The position numbers and the translations under genes are program-made. 64,000 bases of DNA from Ferrimicrobium acidiphilum DSM 19497 (GTDB lineage Bacteria; Actinomycetota; Acidimicrobiia; Acidimicrobiales; Acidimicrobiaceae): positions 1 to 64,000 of the forward strand of contig NZ_JXUW01000004.1 of the NCBI RefSeq assembly GCF_000949255.1, written 5' to 3'. The notes beneath the pieces are model-generated. The model was not told the DNA's origin, searched no databases, and saw only the letters and a list, made by a program, of their open reading frames with translations. This document shows, piece by piece, positions 15,727 through 24,703 of this stretch (its first letter is position 1; each line of letters opens with the position of its first letter).

Positions 15727-17310
15727 TTAATCGACATCCGGAGTAGATCCGACCGACTTTGCATAAATGATCCCTGCATTGCTCTCCAACACCTGGATGA
15801 CTTCGGTGGAAACAGGACGTGAGACGCTGAGCAACATCAATGCGGTACCATCATCAACTCGTGGAGAGACGGCCATAGAGTCGATGGAGTATCCTCCGTC
15901 GCCCAGAACCTTGCCCACCACTCCGATCATGCCAGGCTGATCAAAATTGCGAACCGCGAGCATCGACGCCGAAGGCGGAACCTCAACCCAGTGCCCGTCG
16001 ACAAGCACGATTCTCGGCTCTGCACCCGTAGCTCCCGCAAGTGTCCCGCCCACAACATGCTCTGGGGTGCGTAGGATCACTAGGTTGCGAAAGTTAAGAC
16101 TATTTGCGACGGTGGTCTCTCGAATCTCCAATCCACGCTCAGTGGCGAGTTGGGGTGCGTTCACATAGGAGACCGGCTCGTTGAGACCGACAGAGAAGAT
16201 GCCCTTCAAGACCGAAAGCGTTAGCAGCCGAGTATCTTCATGAGCGAGCTCACCTTGATACTCGATCTCGAGCGATGCTGGTAGGCCGCCGGTTAGCGAA
16301 GAGATAAATTGTCCGAGAAACTCTACCAACCCGAGGTATGGACGGACCTGCGGAGAGGCCTCAGCCGCATTGACGTTCACGGCAAACGGAACGAACTCGT
16401 TGGCCAGCGCGAGTTGCACCTGTTCAGCGATGGTTATACCAGCCTTATTCTGTGCCTCCTCAGTACTCGCACCCAGGTGCGGAGTGACGACCACAGAATC
16501 GAGCGTCAGCAAAGGCGATCCAGTTGGTGGCTCAGTTTCAAACACGTCGAGTGCGGCGCCAGCCACTGTTCCTTCGACAATCGCCGCGTAAAGAGCATCC
16601 TCGTCGATTATGCCACCCCTCGCAGCATTCACGAACCGGATTCCGGGCTTCACCTGCGCGAGCAACTCCTTCCCAATAAGTCCTTTGGTTTCTTTAGACT
16701 TCGGGAGATGAATCGTAACGAAATCTGCGGACCCGACAAGCTCCGCCAACGAGGTGAGCTCGACACCCATTTTCTTGGCTCGCTCTTGAGAGATGTAAGG
16801 ATCGTACGCAATAAGGGTCATGCCAAAGGCGAGAGCTCGCTGTGCTACAAGTGCTCCAATCCTCCCAAGGCCAACAATGCCTAGGGTCTTGCCGTATAGC
16901 TCCACACCTTCAAACTTGGATCGCGCCCATGTGCCTGATGTTAGGCTCGCATGTGCCTGCGGAATCTGTCGAGACAGCGACAGCAACAGGGCCATAGTGT
17001 GTTCGGCTGCTGAGATGATATTGGACTGAGGTGCGTTGACCACCATGACGCCTGCCTTTGTGGCAGCCTCCACATCAACGTTGTCGAGGCCAATGCCAGC
17101 CCGGCCTACAACGATAAGGTGAGGTGCATTGGCGATCACCTCGGCAGTCACCTTGGTCGCCGAGCGAATGATGATCGCATGAACATCCTGCACAGCTTGC
17201 AAGAGCTCCTCCGGGGATAGATCGAGAGATACACGCACCTCATGTCCTGCCCCTCGAAGGATATCAAGCCCTCGGTCTGCTATAACCTCGCTCACCAAGA
17301 TGGTAGCCAC
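15727..17310 (-). CDS. serA: D-3-phosphoglycerate dehydrogenase
   Basis: A 527-residue NAD enzyme oxidising 3-phosphoglycerate, the first step of serine synthesis. The start was set at GTG 17310 (V-ATILVSEVIADRGLDIL) because AGGGAG lies 5 bases upstream and the length then equals the actinobacterial long form. Visible parts: catalytic-domain start, GRAGIGLDNVDVEAATKAGV, the NAD motif TLGIVGLGRIGALVAQRALAF, RGGIIDEDALYAAIVEGTVA, and the Glu/His pair with PHLGASTEEAQ. The rear half has the intervening (ASB) domain and a C-terminal ACT domain (LAVRNFDQPGMIGVVGKVLG) for serine feedback. It is followed directly by the leuA leader peptide, and aspC is upstream on the same strand. Confidence 0.95.
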   Translation of the reverse strand: MATILVSEVIADRGLDILRGAGHEVRVSLDLSPEELLQAVQDVHAIIIRSATKVTAEVIANAPHLIVVGRAGIGLDNVDVEAATKAGVMVVNAPQSNIISAAEHTMALLLSLSRQIPQAHASLTSGTWARSKFEGVELYGKTLGIVGLGRIGALVAQRALAFGMTLIAYDPYISQERAKKMGVELTSLAELVGSADFVTIHLPKSKETKGLIGKELLAQVKPGIRFVNAARGGIIDEDALYAAIVEGTVAGAALDVFETEPPTGSPLLTLDSVVVTPHLGASTEEAQNKAGITIAEQVQLALANEFVPFAVNVNAAEASPQVRPYLGLVEFLGQFISSLTGGLPASLEIEYQGELAHEDTRLLTLSVLKGIFSVGLNEPVSYVNAPQLATERGLEIRETTVANSLNFRNLVILRTPEHVVGGTLAGATGAEPRIVLVDGHWVEVPPSASMLAVRNFDQPGMIGVVGKVLGDGGYSIDSMAVSPRVDDGTALMLLSVSRPVSTEVIQVLESNAGIIYAKSVGSTPDVD

Positions 17311-17445
17311 GTTCACTCCCTGTTGTATAGTTGTAGACCTGCACTTGAGCACCACGCTCAAGCTATCGCCGCATCGGATAACTCGCCCGATCCTCGCCCT
17401 TCAAGCCGACAAACACGACTCGGTGTTCTGAGGAAGGAGCTTGTG

Positions 17446-18651
17446 CTAGAGTCTAGTGACGAAGTCGGCGATCCGGCCAACTCCGTCGACGATACCCTCG
17501 TCGGACAGGGCGTAAGAAAGCCGCAAATATCCTGGGGCATCGAAGGCCTCCCCCGGAATCACCGCTACCTTAGCGTGCTCAAGGAGTAGTTCTGCTAGAC
17601 GGTAGCTAGAACCGATGGCGGCGCCTTCGAACTCCTTATGCAGTATCGCCTCCACAGAGGGAAACGCATAAAACGCCCCTTGTGGCCACATCACCTCAAC
17701 CCCATCGATCGCGGCGAGCAAGGTGATGATGCTCTGACGCCGGCGAGCAAAGGCATCACGCATATAGCGAGTCGCCTCAGCGTCGGCTGCTAGCGCCGCG
17801 ATGGAGGCTCGCTGTGAGATGTTTGCCACGTTTGAGCAGAGTTGAGATTGAAGCTTGACGACCCCCTTGGCGATATCGCTCGGTGCAACCACCCACCCAA
17901 CGCGCCAACCGGTCATGGCAAACGTCTTTGCAACGCCGTTGACCAAGATCAGACGTTGACTTAGCTCCTTGCTGGCTACACTCCCGATTGCAGGGGCACA
18001 CTCCATCCCGTAGGTCAACTGCTGGTAGATCTCATCACTTACCACGTAGAGGCCCTTTCGATCCGCAAATTCCGCGATCGCTGCCGTCTCCACCTCCGAG
18101 TAAACCGCACCCGTCGGGTTAGACGGCGACACGTGAATCAACATCTTTGTCCGTGGGGTGCAGTAACGCTCGAGCAGCTCAGGGGTGACTTTAAAGGCCG
18201 TAGAAAGATCGGTTGGAACCGCAACGGGAACCCCGCCAGCTAGACGAACAACCTCTGGGTAGGTAACCCAATAGGGCGCAGGTATCAAAACCTCATCACC
18301 CTCGTCTAACAGCGTCATCATCGCCGAGTAGACCGCATGCTTGCCGCCATTGGTGACGATGACTTGGCTGGGCTCAACCGCAAGTCCACTCAGCACTCCG
18401 GTGCGCTCCGCAATTAGTTCGCGCAACTCGGGCAGACCTGCAGCCGCCGTGTAATGATGGTTACGCGGATCCCGCGCCGCCTCTAACGCTGCATCAACGA
18501 TAAAATCAGGGGTTTCAAAGTCAGGTTCTCCAGCCGCGAAGCTTATCAGATCGACTCCACGGGCTAGCATCGACTTTGCAGTCGCATCGATCGCAAGTGT
18601 CGCAGATTCGTTAAGCTGTTCGATTCGTGCCGAGATGCGGCCAGTAGCCAT
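17446..18651 (-). CDS. aspC: Aspartate aminotransferase (class Ib)
   Basis: A 401-residue PLP transaminase of fold type I, exchanging the amino group between aspartate and 2-oxoglutarate. Class Ib motifs are clear: FAAGEPDFETPDFI, YTAAAGLPELRELIAE, PAPYWVTYPEVV, HVSPSNPTGAVYS, DEIYQQLTYG and NGVAKTFAMTGWRVGWVVAP, where the Lys of AKTFAMTGWR binds PLP. The terminal arginine motif is YLRLSYALSDE. The start ATG 18651 has AAAGGTGAT upstream and lies only 29 bases from the divergent serC start. It is followed after 135 bases by serA on the same strand. Substrate range among class Ib enzymes can be broader than aspartate. Confidence 0.9.
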   Translation of the reverse strand: MATGRISARIEQLNESATLAIDATAKSMLARGVDLISFAAGEPDFETPDFIVDAALEAARDPRNHHYTAAAGLPELRELIAERTGVLSGLAVEPSQVIVTNGGKHAVYSAMMTLLDEGDEVLIPAPYWVTYPEVVRLAGGVPVAVPTDLSTAFKVTPELLERYCTPRTKMLIHVSPSNPTGAVYSEVETAAIAEFADRKGLYVVSDEIYQQLTYGMECAPAIGSVASKELSQRLILVNGVAKTFAMTGWRVGWVVAPSDIAKGVVKLQSQLCSNVANISQRASIAALAADAEATRYMRDAFARRRQSIITLLAAIDGVEVMWPQGAFYAFPSVEAILHKEFEGAAIGSSYRLAELLLEHAKVAVIPGEAFDAPGYLRLSYALSDEGIVDGVGRIADFVTRL

Positions 18652-18680
18652 GACGTATCACCTTTCGAATTGGAGAAACA

Positions 18681-19802
18681 ATGAGCGCGAGTTCCCGTAT
18701 CACCCTACCTCCAGACATGCTTCCCTCCGACGGTCGCTTCGGTTCCGGGCCGTCGAAAATTCCAACCTTTTTCCTCGATGGTCTCGCTGAGACCCAAGAC
18801 ACCCTACTTGGAACCTCCCATCGCAGGCCGGCAGTGAAAGATCTCGTCCGAGTCATCAGAGAACGGATGACTGAGCTGTTCGGTCTCCCAGAGGGCTACG
18901 AGGTCGCACTTGGGAACGGCGGTGCTACCCTCTTTTGGGACATGGCGGTTCATTCGCTGATCAAGAGCTCGAGCGAACACCTTGTGTTTGGCGAATTTTC
19001 ATCCAAATTTGCTGCAGCGGCCCGCCAAGCACCGTTCATCGACTCGGTTAAAGAGATCAGCGCCGACTACGGCTCCTGCCCCACTCTCGAAGAGATAGAT
19101 GGTGTCGACACCTACGCACTTACTCACAATGAGACATCGACCGGCGTTCTTGCTCCACTGGCACGGCCACAGTCGGAGGATGCCATCGTCTTGGTCGATG
19201 CCACTTCAGCCGCCGGAGCAGTAGCGGTCGATCCACTAGCATTCGATGCCTATTACTTCTCCCCACAGAAGGCCTTCGCCTCAGAAGGGGGCCTCTGGGT
19301 AGCGCTACTCTCCCCTCGTGCCATCTCGCGCTCCGTCGAGACTGTGGCACTTGGTCGTTATATCCCCACCATGCTGGATCTCTCAGTGGCGATCGAGAAC
19401 TCACGGGAAAATCAGACCTACAACACCCCGGCGATTGCAACCCTCTACTTGATGAACGCGCAGCTCGAGTGGCTACTTTCTCACGGTGGATTGACATACG
19501 CCTCCAAGCGTTCAGCTGAATCAGCCGCCATTATCTATCAATGGGCCGAAAAGGCATCCTATGCCCAGCCCTTTGTTGCCGATCCGAGCCTTCGCTCTCC
19601 AGTCATCGCTACCATCGACTTTGACGAAAATGTCGATGCGAAAGAGGTCGCAGCCACCCTGCGAGCCAACGGCATTGTGGACACGGAACCCTATCGCAAG
19701 CTCGGTCGCAACCAGCTCCGCATAGCGCTCTTCCCGTCGATCATCCCGGACGATGTAGAGGCACTCACCCAGTGCATCGACTTTATCGTCGGCCAACTCT
19801 AG
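18681..19802 (+). CDS. serC: Phosphoserine aminotransferase
   Basis: A 373-residue PLP enzyme converting 3-phosphohydroxypyruvate to phosphoserine, the second step of serine synthesis. Typical actinobacterial start LPSDGRFGSGPSKI, then LGTSHRRPAVKDLV, ALGNGGATLFWDMA, LTHNETSTGVLAP, DATSAAGAVAVDPLAFDAYY and FSPQKAFASEGGLWVA, with the PLP-binding Lys in SPQKAF. It ends with RKLGRNQLRIALFPSI. Start ATG 18681 follows GGAG at 6 bases. It is divergent from aspC-serA with a 29-base gap, so the serine genes are arranged back to back. A 13-bp inverted repeat follows the stop. Confidence 0.95.
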   Translation: MSASSRITLPPDMLPSDGRFGSGPSKIPTFFLDGLAETQDTLLGTSHRRPAVKDLVRVIRERMTELFGLPEGYEVALGNGGATLFWDMAVHSLIKSSSEHLVFGEFSSKFAAAARQAPFIDSVKEISADYGSCPTLEEIDGVDTYALTHNETSTGVLAPLARPQSEDAIVLVDATSAAGAVAVDPLAFDAYYFSPQKAFASEGGLWVALLSPRAISRSVETVALGRYIPTMLDLSVAIENSRENQTYNTPAIATLYLMNAQLEWLLSHGGLTYASKRSAESAAIIYQWAEKASYAQPFVADPSLRSPVIATIDFDENVDAKEVAATLRANGIVDTEPYRKLGRNQLRIALFPSIIPDDVEALTQCIDFIVGQL

Positions 19803-19822
19803 GTGGTGCTAACTCCCTGCGC

Positions 19823-19860
19823 ATGACGAGCTGGGCCGATCACTCGCCCCAGCTCGTCAT
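19823..19860. terminator. Strong hairpin between convergent serC and leuD
   Basis: ATGACGAGCTGGG and CCCAGCTCGTCAT form a perfect 13-bp stem with a 12-base loop, 20 bases after serC and 30 bases after leuD read from the other side. There is no clear U-tail, but the symmetric position between convergent genes suits a bidirectional terminator. Confidence 0.55.
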
Positions 19861-19890
19861 CGAGTTGATGCAAGTCCTTACTGGGAGTCC

Positions 19891-20490
19891 TTAGCGAGCT
19901 AACACTCGTGGCGCCCATACGGGTCGCCGTCGCTCGAACTCGATAATCTTGGACTCCTTGGTCAAGCTAATACCGATCTCGTCCAGACCTGCGAGGAGCC
20001 GGGCCTTGGCGGTCGGATCGATAGCGAACCGATACTCGATCGAGCGACTTGGAACGCTCACGCGTTGGCTCTCTAGGTCCACCAAGATCTCGGTAGCAGG
20101 ATGTTCTGTCACCAGGTCTAGAAGTTGGGACACCTCGTCGGCGCTCAACTGCACGGGCAACAGTCCAACCTTCAAGGAGTTATTGCGGAAGATATCACCA
20201 AAGCGAGGGGAGATGACGACTCTGAAACCGTAATCCATCAACGACCACACCGCATGTTCACGCGACGACCCAACTCCAAAATTCTCACGAGCGATGAGGA
20301 TTGTTGATCCCGCAAACTGGCGGGAATTTAGAACAAAATTGGGATCTTGGCGCCACTCGGAGAACAACCCCTCACCAAAGCCTGTGCGCTCCACTCGTTT
20401 AAGCCAGTCACTTGGGATAATCTGGTCTGTGTCCACATCTGAGATCGCCAATGGCAGCGCGTGTCCTCGTAGCTCAGTGATCGGTTCCAT
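19891..20490 (-). CDS. leuD: 3-isopropylmalate dehydratase small subunit
   Basis: A 199-residue small subunit of isopropylmalate isomerase, which swaps the hydroxyl of 2-isopropylmalate to the 3 position. Motifs: DVDTDQIIPSDWLKRVERTG near residue 20, LIARENFGVGSSREHAVWSL near 65 (substrate loop), DYGFRVVISPRFGDIFRNNS and GLLPVQLSADEVSQL. It starts 33 bases after the leuC stop codon and works as a heterodimer with LeuC. With leuB in the window the leucine pathway is complete, and CimA products would use the same enzyme. Confidence 0.95.
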   Translation of the reverse strand: MEPITELRGHALPLAISDVDTDQIIPSDWLKRVERTGFGEGLFSEWRQDPNFVLNSRQFAGSTILIARENFGVGSSREHAVWSLMDYGFRVVISPRFGDIFRNNSLKVGLLPVQLSADEVSQLLDLVTEHPATEILVDLESQRVSVPSRSIEYRFAIDPTAKARLLAGLDEIGISLTKESKIIEFERRRPVWAPRVLAR

Positions 20491-20523
20491 TGCTTCCTTC
20501 CTTCCTCTCAGGCAAACGTATAC

Positions 20524-21933
20524 TTACGCCAGGTCGCTCGGTGAACTAAAACTCCCTCGAACCGCCGTTGCGGCGGCAACCGCAGGCGAGACCAGGTGGG
20601 TTCGCCCTCCTCGCCCTTGACGACCCTCGAAATTACGGTTCGAGGTCGACGCCGCTCGTTGGCCAGGCTGGAGCTGATCAGGGTTCATCCCCAAGCACAT
20701 CGAGCATCCAGGCTCACGCCATTCAGCGCCAGCAGCGCGAAAAATACGGTCAAGGCCCTCAGCCTCTGCCTGCTCTAGCACTCGCCGGGAGCCCGGCACC
20801 ACCAGCGTACGCACACTAGACGCCACCCTACGTCCGTCAAGCACTGCTGCAGCAATTCTCAGATCCTCTATTCGCGAGTTCGTGCATGAACCGATGAACA
20901 CAACGTCGACAGGGATACTTCGCACCGAAGTTCCTGGTGTCAATGCCATGTATCGCAACGCACGACTGGCAGCCTCTCGTTGTGGGGCCAGCTTGTACTG
21001 GTCCGGATCGGGGATGGCGCCATCTATCGACACCACCTGTGACGGGTTGGTTCCCCAACTGACCTGAGGCTTTAGCGCCGACGCTTGGATATGAACCTCT
21101 TGGTCGAAGACGGCATCAGAATCGGTGGCAAGAGCCGCCCATGCCTGTGTCGCTTGCGAGAACAACTCGCCGTCAGGAGCAAACTCACGACCCTTCAGAA
21201 AAGAGAAGGTGGTCTCATCAGGCGCGATCATTCCGGCTCGCGCTCCCGCCTCGATACTCATGTTACAGATCGTCATCCGAGCCTCCATGGAGAGGTTGCG
21301 AATCGCCTCACCACGATATTCGATCACATGGCCGATGCCCCCACCTGTGCCAATCTGTCCGATAATGGCGAGGATGAGGTCCTTCGCAAACGTCCCTTCC
21401 GAGAGGGCACCATCGACGGTAACCGCCATAGTCTTCGGCCTGACCTGAGCGAGCGTCTGGGTAGCAAGGACGTGCTCCACCTCAGAGGTTCCAATGCCAA
21501 AGGCGAGCGCTCCAAATGCCCCATGCGTAGCGGTGTGGGAATCGCCACACACGATGGTCATGCCAGGCTGTGTCAATCCCTGCTCAGGTCCGATAACGTG
21601 GACAATGCCTTGTCCTTTGGACCCCATCGGGTAGTACGTGATCCCGAACTCTTCGCAGTTCTTCGCCAAGACCTCGAGTTGCTTTGCGCTTATAGGATCA
21701 GCTATAGGGCGATCGATGTGCTCAGTCGGGACGTTATGATCGGCGGTAGCGACCGTAAGGTCCGGTCGTCGTACGCCACGATTCGCCATACGCAGCCCAT
21801 CGAAAGCTTGTGGAGAGGTCACCTCGTGCACAAGGTGCAGATCGATGTAGATAAGATCTGATTCGCCAGGTCCTCCCTGGTCTACCAGGTGCGACTCCCA
21901 AACCTTCTCAGCAAGTGTGCGTCCGACACCCAT
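20524..21933 (-). CDS. leuC: 3-isopropylmalate dehydratase large subunit
   Basis: A 469-residue aconitase-family large subunit carrying the [4Fe-4S] cluster. Seen are [12 protein letters not shown] at the start, [50 protein letters not shown] (first cluster Cys) and [17 protein letters not shown] (the other two Cys), ending [20 protein letters not shown]. Length and motif order match bacterial LeuC. It heads a leuC-leuD pair, with an upstream gap of 114 bases to greA. No leader peptide rich in Leu was seen upstream, unlike leuA. Confidence 0.95.
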   Translation of the reverse strand: MGVGRTLAEKVWESHLVDQGGPGESDLIYIDLHLVHEVTSPQAFDGLRMANRGVRRPDLTVATADHNVPTEHIDRPIADPISAKQLEVLAKNCEEFGITYYPMGSKGQGIVHVIGPEQGLTQPGMTIVCGDSHTATHGAFGALAFGIGTSEVEHVLATQTLAQVRPKTMAVTVDGALSEGTFAKDLILAIIGQIGTGGGIGHVIEYRGEAIRNLSMEARMTICNMSIEAGARAGMIAPDETTFSFLKGREFAPDGELFSQATQAWAALATDSDAVFDQEVHIQASALKPQVSWGTNPSQVVSIDGAIPDPDQYKLAPQREAASRALRYMALTPGTSVRSIPVDVVFIGSCTNSRIEDLRIAAAVLDGRRVASSVRTLVVPGSRRVLEQAEAEGLDRIFRAAGAEWREPGCSMCLGMNPDQLQPGQRAASTSNRNFEGRQGRGGRTHLVSPAVAAATAVRGSFSSPSDLA

Positions 21934-22047
21934 CGCCTACCCTCCCCTTCTCTCAAAAAACTCGAGATCTCAACTAGGTACGTTGTGCCAGTAGCCTAGA
22001 CCTGTAGATCTATATTGGTCGCCGTTGCTCTAACTACGTTGCTCGAC

Positions 22048-22521
22048 CTAGGCTCGTCGTATCGAGACGACCTCCACCTTTAGCACGCCGCCAGGAGCCC
22101 GATATTCGACCCAATCTCCACTCTTGGCGCCAACGAGCGCTTGGCCAAGCGGCGATGTTGGCGAGACGACCTCGACTCCAGAGCGACGCTCCTCGATCGA
22201 GCCTAGAAAGTACTCACCGATATCGTCGTCATCCTCATAGCGCAGTGCCACAATCAGTCCTGGTCGAACGCTATCGGCACTCGAATTCTCGTCAGAGACG
22301 ACTACAGCATTTTCGAGCAGTGCCTGGAGCTGGCGAACTCTCGCCTCCATTTTCCCTTGAGCATCCTTCGCAGCATGGTAGTCTCCGTTCTCACTGAGAT
22401 CACCAAGTGCGCGCGCCGATTCAATAGCGTTGGCGATCTCAATTCGGCCAGTCGTAGTGAGTTCGTGCAACTCAGCAACCAAGGCATCATAGGTTGCTTG
22501 TGAGATCGTGGTTTCCGTCAT
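22048..22521 (-). CDS. greA: Transcript cleavage factor GreA
   Basis: A 157-residue RNA polymerase-binding factor that rescues backtracked complexes by stimulating cleavage. The N-terminal coiled-coil reads TISQATYDALVAELHELTTT followed by IEIANAIESARALGDLSENG and DYHAAKDAQGKMEARVRQLQ; the acidic tip residues Asp and Glu of GDLSENGDY are present. The C-terminal FKBP-like part ends SPLGQALVGAKSGDWVEYRA. The ATG at 22521 gives the usual length; a GTG three codons earlier adds only MFF. It stands between leuC and the leuB operon, transcribed away from leuB. Confidence 0.93.
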   Translation of the reverse strand: MTETTISQATYDALVAELHELTTTGRIEIANAIESARALGDLSENGDYHAAKDAQGKMEARVRQLQALLENAVVVSDENSSADSVRPGLIVALRYEDDDDIGEYFLGSIEERRSGVEVVSPTSPLGQALVGAKSGDWVEYRAPGGVLKVEVVSIRRA

Positions 22522-22753
22522 GAAAAACACTCTAGCGCCTCGCTATAGTCGTCGCTGGCCCACTTAGGCGTTACCGAACAAAGATAGCCAGTCGCGATTG
22601 GCCCTAACCGCCCTTCTCGATGCTACTCTCTGGATAATGGCAAGGCATGACCCGTCGGCTTAGTTGATTTCAGATTTCGGACCGAGCAGCCTACAATTGT
22701 CGGATACGGAGAAAATTAAGTAAGGCGGTAGCAGTATCAATGAGGAGACAAGG

Positions 22754-23773
22754 ATGACACATCGCATCGCCGTTATTGGGGGCGACGGTATCGGACCAGA
22801 GGTCACCAAAGAGGCGATAAAGGTAGCTCGCGCTGCCGGTGCCAGCTTAGAGACCCAAGATTTTCAACTCGGTGCTGCCCATTACGAACGTACCGCCGAG
22901 GTGCTCAAAGACGAGACCCTCGCGGAACTCATGAGCTTCGATGCCATTTTACTCGGAGCTATAGGCCCAGCAATTGGTTCAACCACAGTCCCGTCTGGCA
23001 TTCTCGAACGAGGCCTGCTCCTCAAGCTCCGTTTTGCTCTTGATCTTTACATCAATCAACGCCCGTTTCTGACACTCGATCCAACACTGACCACTACACA
23101 CAAACCAGTCGATATGATCGTAATTCGAGAGAACACCGAAGGGGCCTATGTAGGAGAGGGTGGCCTCCTGCGCAAAGGGACTCCCTACGAGGTGGCGACG
23201 CAGGGATCGGTGAATACTCGCAACGGCGTCGAACGAGCAATTCGCTTTGCCTTCGATCTTGCCCAATCCAGAGAACGCAAACTACTAACGCTGGTACACA
23301 AAACCAATGTTCTCACCTACTCCGGTGATCTTTGGTATCGCACTTTTCTAGAGGTTGCCTCTGAATATCCAGCCGTCATAACGAGCTACAACCACGTCGA
23401 CGCCGCCTGTATCTACCTCGTCGAGGCTCCCGAGCGCTACGACGTCATCGTCACTGACAACTTATTCGGGGACATTATCACTGATCTGGCTGCCGCCGTC
23501 TCCCAGGGTATCGGCTATGCCGCCTCAGCCAACATCAACCCAGAACGCACCGGACCATCTCTCTTCGAACCGGTTCACGGAGCTGCTCATGACCGTGTTG
23601 GCACTGGCGAGGCCAACCCTTATGCGGCCATCCGTTCAGCCGCAATGATGCTCGACTTCCTTGGTGACACAGCAATCGCAGCAAAAATTGAACACGCATT
23701 GGCAGTCCTGCCTCCGGCAGGGGCAACCACCACTGAAATTGGTGACTTCTATGTAGAAAGGGTGACACACTGA
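22754..23773 (+). CDS. leuB: 3-isopropylmalate dehydrogenase
   Basis: A 339-residue NAD-dependent oxidative decarboxylase giving 2-oxoisocaproate (leucine) and able to act on citramalate-derived 3-methylmalate (isoleucine). Motifs: IAVIGGDGIGPEVTKEAIKV, IVIRENTEGAYVGEGG, TRNGVERAIRFAFDLAQSRE, LTLVHKTNVLTYSGDLWY (catalytic Lys region) and VTDNLFGDIITDLAAAVSQG (metal Asp residues). The C-terminal cofactor loop is EPVHGAAHDRVGTGEANPYA. It follows a 230-base gap and starts an operon with ilvE and cimA; its stop overlaps the ilvE start as TGATG. ATG 22754 has GAGGAGA upstream. Confidence 0.94.
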   Translation: MTHRIAVIGGDGIGPEVTKEAIKVARAAGASLETQDFQLGAAHYERTAEVLKDETLAELMSFDAILLGAIGPAIGSTTVPSGILERGLLLKLRFALDLYINQRPFLTLDPTLTTTHKPVDMIVIRENTEGAYVGEGGLLRKGTPYEVATQGSVNTRNGVERAIRFAFDLAQSRERKLLTLVHKTNVLTYSGDLWYRTFLEVASEYPAVITSYNHVDAACIYLVEAPERYDVIVTDNLFGDIITDLAAAVSQGIGYAASANINPERTGPSLFEPVHGAAHDRVGTGEANPYAAIRSAAMMLDFLGDTAIAAKIEHALAVLPPAGATTTEIGDFYVERVTH

Positions 23774-24699
23774 TGCCGATACAAGCAATGAAATACGTCT
23801 GGATGAATGGCAGACAGGTTCCAGACGAGGACGCCAAGGTTCACGTTCTTACGCATGCGCTCCACTATGGTTACGGAGTCTTCGAAGGCATCCGCGCCTA
23901 CGACACTCCACGTGGCTCTGCCGTCTTTCGTCTGACCGATCACATCAACCGCTTCTACGAGTCCGCCAAGATTCTCATGCTGGATATCCCGTACGCGCCT
24001 TCGGAGCTCATAGAAGCGACCAAACGACTTGTTGAGGTTAACGGACAAGCCTCGTGCTATATCCGGCCTATCGCCTACCTTGGTTATGGCGAGATGGGGC
24101 TCAACCCACTCACCGGGTCCACGGACGTCGCGATCGCAAACTGGCCATGGGGTGCCTACCTTGGTGACGAAGGACTGTCAAAAGGAATTCGAGCTAAGAT
24201 CTCTTCCTTCAAACGCCACGACCCCAACATTATCCCACCCGCTGCAAAGACTACTGGTGGATACATAAACTCGGCGCTTGCCAAAGCAGAGGCGATTAAG
24301 GCCGGCTATGACGAGGCGATTATGCTCTCCGGTCAAGGGTTCGTAAGTGAGTGTACGGGCGAGAACATCTTCATAGTCAAAGATAACGTCCTCCTTACCC
24401 CTTCGGATGCATCTGGAGCCTTATCGGGAATCACCCGAAAGACTATCGCTCAGGTCGCAAGTGACATGGGTATCGAGACTCGCTACACCCAGTTGCTACG
24501 GACAGACCTCTACCTTGCTGATGAGATGTTTATCACCGGTACCGCCGCCGAGGTGGTTCCTGTGAGTTCGGTCGACGATCGAGCAATCGGCAGTGGTGAG
24601 CCCGGCAAGATCTCCAAGGAGCTCCAGCGTCGCTACTTCCAAATCGTCACCGGCAATGAGCCCTCCTATGACCATTGGCTCGAATACGTGAAGGACTGA
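23773..24699 (+). CDS. ilvE: Branched-chain amino acid aminotransferase
   Basis: A 308-residue fold-type IV PLP enzyme making the final transamination to Leu, Ile and Val. It shows MKYVWMNGRQVPDEDAKVHV, HALHYGYGVFEGIRAYDT, RLTDHINRFYESAKIL, SCYIRPIAYLGYGEMG and PPAAKTTGGYINSALAKAEA, with the PLP Lys expected in the AK of AALAK/INSALAKAEA region of the family. It also has VSECTGENIFIVKDNVLLTP and FITGTAAEVVPVSSVDDRAI. It is translationally coupled to leuB and followed within five bases by the CTG-initiated cimA. The C-terminus ends VTGNEPSYDHWLEYV, as usual for the I-type enzymes. Confidence 0.94.
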   Translation: MPIQAMKYVWMNGRQVPDEDAKVHVLTHALHYGYGVFEGIRAYDTPRGSAVFRLTDHINRFYESAKILMLDIPYAPSELIEATKRLVEVNGQASCYIRPIAYLGYGEMGLNPLTGSTDVAIANWPWGAYLGDEGLSKGIRAKISSFKRHDPNIIPPAAKTTGGYINSALAKAEAIKAGYDEAIMLSGQGFVSECTGENIFIVKDNVLLTPSDASGALSGITRKTIAQVASDMGIETRYTQLLRTDLYLADEMFITGTAAEVVPVSSVDDRAIGSGEPGKISKELQRRYFQIVTGNEPSYDHWLEYVKD

Positions 24700-24703
24700 C
24701 ACT

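Noticed and set aside
22531-22753. A third leader peptide upstream of leuB
   Set aside because: The only small frame (MARHDPSA from about 22637) has no branched-chain codons, and no hairpin-terminator pair follows.
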